From Callaeas wilsoni (Eukaryota; Chordata; Aves; Passeriformes; Callaeidae), in assembly GCA_013398955.1 (NCBI GenBank), contig VWPU01001326.1, positions 62,001 to 126,000 of the forward strand: 64,000 nucleotides of DNA, in the 5' to 3' direction. The position numbers and the translations under genes are program-made. Below are positions 59,701 through 64,000 of the stretch, piece by piece (within the stretch, counting starts at the first letter, position 1; every line of letters starts with the position of its first letter). The notes under the pieces were generated by a model. That model saw nothing but the letters and a program-made list of their open reading frames with translations, was not told where the DNA came from and ran no database searches.

Positions 59701-62379
59701 CTATCCAACTAGCAGTGACATGGTAAAACAACTTTATTTCTCTAGGTACCACTTGGTGTGGCTAAGGAATACAGTAAAACTGAGACTAATTTGCTGTGAA
59801 TGCTGGTGCACTAGACCATGAGGCTCTGTGTCAGTAGAAAGCCGCATGTGACACGCAGATTACAGGCTATTTTTTATTGTCAAACTCAATCCTTCATTCA
59901 AACAAATACATTGTCAGAACCCTAATTATTTCTGTTAGAAGGATTGCAGCTTGTTATAAAGGGGCATAAAGTCTTTCTCTGCAAATTCTTGATCGTTGCC
60001 TTACAATTCCAAACCATTTGTGAAATACACCATTTAATTTACAGCCTGTTTCTCTCTATGGGGGCTCTGATTACAGAATCATCTATCATTACAGAGTATT
60101 AGCCCTGTGATGAACCATGCACTGGTTTGGTTTTTTTTTCCACTCTAGTCTGAAATTAATGCCATTAGTTTCTTCCTCATTATCTCTTGTTCCTCATAAT
60201 TGCTGACAGGCAAACTGGAAAATCTTGCCTTTTATTCAATCATCTTGCTCTTTTCAGCAGTGGGAATTTTGGGCAGATACAGTAACAATCCTTCTGGCTT
60301 CATCTAGTACTACAAAGTTTCATGGACAGGTTTTAAAATTCTTCATTATCAAGCAAATGTTCTGTGCATGCATTGTGCATGCACTGCTTCCCTGACTGTA
60401 ACTGTGAATGGAATTCAAGTTTGATCAACAGAAAAATTTCTACAGGCCTAGTGCCTGTTGGAACATGTCTATGTGCAAACTTGTGGCTTATAATTATTCT
60501 TTGAGGGAAGAAACACAGCAAAACAGTAACATCTCTTTCCATTGCTGGCATCTTCAGGCCAGGTCAGAACACTAGAATCAAGATGGCTGGAACATGATTG
60601 GAACTCAGGGATTAGAGGTCTGTGGTTTTTTACCTGGAATGGAAATGCTGACAGCTGGTAGATGTTTTAGCTACATTTGTGCTGGAAGCTATGTAAATCT
60701 GCAAAGGTGATGGGATCGCTGTGGAGCACAGCTGAAAACAGGTATGTGGAAACCCCAGGTCTGGTAAGAAGAGCTGGAAGTGGCTATCTGAGAAGAAAAG
60801 ACCCAGGCCACACCGCAGCAAAATGTCTATTTGAGTACAAAAACAAGAGCCAGTTTTTTAACACTTTGTAATGATACAAATCCCACCAAGCAAGATTTAC
60901 TATGTCCCTGAGCAAGTAATGATGCAGGGTGACCTCACATTGCTGAGTGGCAGTTCAGACACCAGCTTTAGTGAAACCTTGCCCTAGATTTAATAGCCTG
61001 AGGCCAGGTATCTTTCCTGACCAACATAATGAAGTGGAAATGATCAGTGGCTCACAGCTCAGGCTGAACTGGCACTTGGAGCAAGAGAAGTGACAGCAAT
61101 TCTTTCAGGCAGGCTGCTCCCCCTAAACACAATCTTTGTGGCTTATTGCTGTGAGTGTAGCACAGCACTGACACAGCTTTCTTGAAAGGTTTTTATGCCA
61201 CCCACTTTGGTTTTGTGTTGCTGATGTCAGAGTGTGCTATGTACAGAAGCAAAGGCCCTGGCTGATCCACTGGATTCATCAGTGTGAATTTGTACTTCAG
61301 AGGACTGTACAGGCCTTTGGAATGCAGGTAAAGATACTGAGTAGGACAAATCTTCAAAGATTCAGATAGAAAAAGCTTCTGAAATATTATGAACAAATTA
61401 TATCCTTTGCTGTGCATGGACTGGGAGTACAACAGCCAAAGCCAGAACTAGGAGCAACTTCATTGTAGAGAAACTACCACCAAGGCCTATTTGAGGTTTT
61501 TTCAGTCTTTCTTAAAAGACTTCTCTTACCTATTTTATGTCTGTGTTGGTGGATCTGAATTTTCTGTAAACTGAGCTCTGAACACTTTTGCTTTTACTCT
61601 TTTAAGGAAGTCAGCTTAGTAAATTTCTTTCATTTAATAAGGAATTCACTGTGCTCATCCATTTTCTGAAACCAAACCCAGCTTTGGAGATTAATTGCTG
61701 TTCTCCTGGAACAAATAAAACAGAGGTCTACAGCTTAACCTGGCAGCAATACAAGGCTTTTGGAATCTGCCCACTTCTGGAAAATTTAACCCAATGTTTT
61801 TGAACAGTTTATCACTTTCTGTCTCATATATCAAGATAAAGTAATACTCCTTGTCTTAAGAAATTTTCAGGAAAGAGAAAAAGGCTGACCACCAGTCTTT
61901 GAGAAAAATTAACATTTGTCATTTCAGGATCTTGCTTTATTATACAAGGCTTTGTTCAATGCATTGACAGAAGCAATATGATAATCATCAGTATAAGACA
62001 TTGTTTAGCCACAAAGTATTTCTGAGTAACACAAATGACAATAAACCCCAAATAGCAAATAAAAGCAAAGAGGTGAAGGAGAGTTGTATTCAAGGATTAA
62101 AACCACAAATGTGTTTGTAGATTTCAAAGCAACAACATATAAGTAAAGAGAAGTTTTGAATTTAAACCCTTTTGAATGAAATGGAGAATCAAATAGCAAT
62201 GGGAAGGAGAACTACTAAGGTATTATCCATTCAAAGGCAAGAACATGCATGAAAATGACTACTAAATCCATTGTCACAAATGTCTTTGAGATCAGTGAAG
62301 CGGAGATATTTAGTGACTTGGCATTGCTCAAAACCCACTAATCTCTATGAGCAGACTGAGATTCAAAGCAGATCAGAGA
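53766..62379. other. intergenic sequence
   Basis: No coding exon with recognisable homology. 54229-54500 is somewhat more GC-rich with a few CpGs. Frames such as 59199-59558 and 56024-56287 carry no domains. In human the next gene after PAG1 in this direction is ZNF704 on the same strand, but no zinc-finger coding sequence is visible here. Confidence 0.45.
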
Positions 62380-62609
62380 GCAACCCTTTGTTCATCATAA
62401 TAAAGAATTTGCTGTATTCAAATGAAGTCACAGCAAAGTGGATGCGTGCCAGTGCAGCACCAGTGTTCCAAGAGAAAGGCAAGCTAGGAAATTATAGACC
62501 CTTCATCTCAATGTCTGCAATTAGCAAAATAAAGGGTATAACCAAGGAGAACATTTGCAAAATGCATGTGCAAAGGAGTATCATTCTCTGTAATCTACTT
62601 GTAGATAAC
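62380..62609 (+). mobile_element. decayed CR1-like LINE reverse transcriptase fragment
   Basis: The + strand frame contains NEVTAKWMRASAAPVFQEKG followed by GNYRPFISMSAISKI. This has the order of the N-terminal reverse transcriptase motif of CR1/Jockey-group LINEs: E-V, W, A, P-hydrophobic-F, KG, GNYRP, S, KI. It covers the same domain region as the start of the RT seen at 53040-53100 and continues further. The frame ends with a stop at 62610. It may be older than the 53 kb copy. Clade is inferred; a related LINE clade is possible. Confidence 0.65.
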
Positions 62610-62612
62610 TAG

Positions 62613-64000
62613 CAAGGTTAGGTGGTGTCAGTTAACTAATCTCCTTTTTGAAAGAACTATGCTACACTTTATTAAAATTAAAACACTCAAAATAATAATT
62701 CATGTAACAGGCTGTTCACCTAATGCTCTGTGGCAGAAGAGGTTAATTCTCTAAAATCAGTGCTGTGACTCTCTAAGAACTTGAGGAAAATGGTAATCTA
62801 GGTCCTAAGTCTCCTAAGTTTGGGTTTTGCAGACAGCTGAACTGAGCAGCACAAAGAGCAATGTGACCACGAAACAGACACAAAATGGAAACGATCCAAA
62901 CTTTTAACACCAGTTGTATCAGGTATCTTCAGTACACTTACCTGTGTCATGAGTAATTATCCCAAGCCTCTTTCACAAGGGTGTCTAGTCCTCTTCTCCT
63001 CTGTCCCAGTAAGCTATCCATGAAGAAGAGCTGTGCTCAAGGAGAAATTGTGAATAAATAAGTATTAGAAACAAAATTCTTGGCTTCCTACACATCTCAG
63101 CTATTATTCACTGCCTTGGGGCTAGCCTCCCGTTCCTACTTGATCCCCCTGCCCTTCCACTCTTCTGCTGTTCTTCCTCTGTGACTAGAACCACCCTCTG
63201 CCATTCCTGTTCCTTCTTTTCTATGTTGTGCTTCCCTGAGCTGCTTCACTCTGCCTTTGAGACTGTTTATCCAAGTAACACGTTCCAAATTACTAACTCA
63301 GACAAGTCAGTAGATGCCTCATTAAGCTCTAGCTCAAGTGAAGCTCTTTATCTTGCCATCTACACTAAACTTGTGCATTGTGACAGCTCCTTTTGGCCAA
63401 ATACTTTTATACCAATAGGACAAAAAGCCTCCAGGAAGACTCGTGCTGGCTTCTCCCTCTGCTCTGCTCCTCCCTGCTGCTCCATTTCTCCCACAATAAA
63501 GCCTGACTTGACAGTTCCTTCAAATTAAAAAAAAAAAAAAAGAAATTACACACTAATAAGTTTGTTCTATAAACACTTGAACCCTTTGTATGTAGTAACA
63601 TGTTAGTACCTGCAAGGTTTTCTTTTTGCTTACATAAATCATAGATTGAAATTCAACACACCTCTACCAAAGGAAGGCAGCAGAACAACAGCTGAAGTGT
63701 TTCTAAACAAAGCCCAACCATTTAGAAACCAAAAACTTGATTAAAAAGACTTAGAAATTCAAGCCAAAACATTACAGTTGAAAAGATAATCACAAGAAAA
63801 TGCTTAAAACACCACCACTTCAAAATTCAGTTTCTGTTTTACTACATCTTCCCCTGGAAACAAAACCAAAGCCCTAATCTCCTGGAAGAGAAATCAGTGA
63901 GATTTAGTACATGGAACTTAAGACCTTTTTCTGCCAGGGGGCTTGCTGCAGTTGAACTGAACTTGCCACAGCCATTAGCTGGGACCTTGACTGCACTTTA
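62613..64000. other. intergenic sequence with a poly(A)-tailed retroposon-like segment
   Basis: The notable feature is the AATAAA and A15 tail at 63495-63541. A 115-codon + strand frame at 63181-63528 runs up to it but has no recognisable product. Beyond 63542 the sequence is AT-rich with nothing recognised. Confidence 0.4.
63495..63541 (+). mobile_element. possible retroposed 3' end (AATAAA plus A15 tail)
   Basis: AATAAA at 63495-63500 is followed 27 bases after its end by 15 consecutive A (63527-63541). This is the spacing of a polyadenylated mRNA end copied into DNA. The source transcript is not recognised. A weak 7-base repeat, AGAAATT, occurs after the tail and at 63043-63049, but it is too short to count as a target-site duplication. 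A chance A run is an alternative. Confidence 0.35.

Noticed and set aside
53766..64000. Expectation of ZNF704 exons downstream of PAG1
   Set aside because: No C2H2 or other ZNF704-like coding sequence is visible; the gene is probably beyond the window.
1..64000. CRISPR arrays, tRNA or rRNA genes, viral genes, novel multi-gene systems
   Set aside because: None seen on either strand; the window is a single vertebrate gene with introns, UTR and old repeats.

Overview
This window is vertebrate genomic DNA, almost certainly from a bird. It has long AT-rich introns, and its interspersed repeats are CR1-type LINEs with the avian tail that reads GGTTGGAAGGGAC beside an ATTCTATG-type end. The host species cannot be fixed from this sequence alone. 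No operons, phage, CRISPR arrays or other bacterial features are present.

The window holds one protein-coding gene that I can support: the + strand gene for PAG1 (Cbp), the raft-associated transmembrane adaptor that recruits the kinase Csk. Six coding segments with GT-AG junctions (27637-27761, 30428-30479, 31004-31100, 33747-34336, 38802-38861, 40884-41234) join into an uninterrupted reading frame of 424 residues. It carries the short extracellular N-terminus, one membrane helix, the CSSC palmitoylation motif, two proline-rich SH3 ligands, ten cytoplasmic tyrosine motifs including the Csk-binding YSSV, and a C-terminal TRL PDZ ligand.

Layout: 1-170 is the CpG-rich end of a probable promoter and first exon. 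From there to 27.5 kb are the 5' non-coding introns, with two candidate untranslated exons (2620-2684 and, less certain, 21485-21610). 27.5-41.2 kb is the coding part. 41.2 to about 50.2 kb is most likely a very long single-exon 3' UTR with Pumilio-type and AU-rich elements, ending at AATAAA signals followed by a GT-rich repeat. 50.2-64 kb looks intergenic and contains two decayed CR1 open reading frame fragments on opposite strands and a poly(A)-tailed sequence of retroposed appearance near 63.5 kb.

I found no novel biological system. The observations worth checking concern alternative splicing and upstream ORFs of PAG1, its 3' UTR, a small CpG-rich patch inside the large 5' intron, and the possible retrocopy at the right end.
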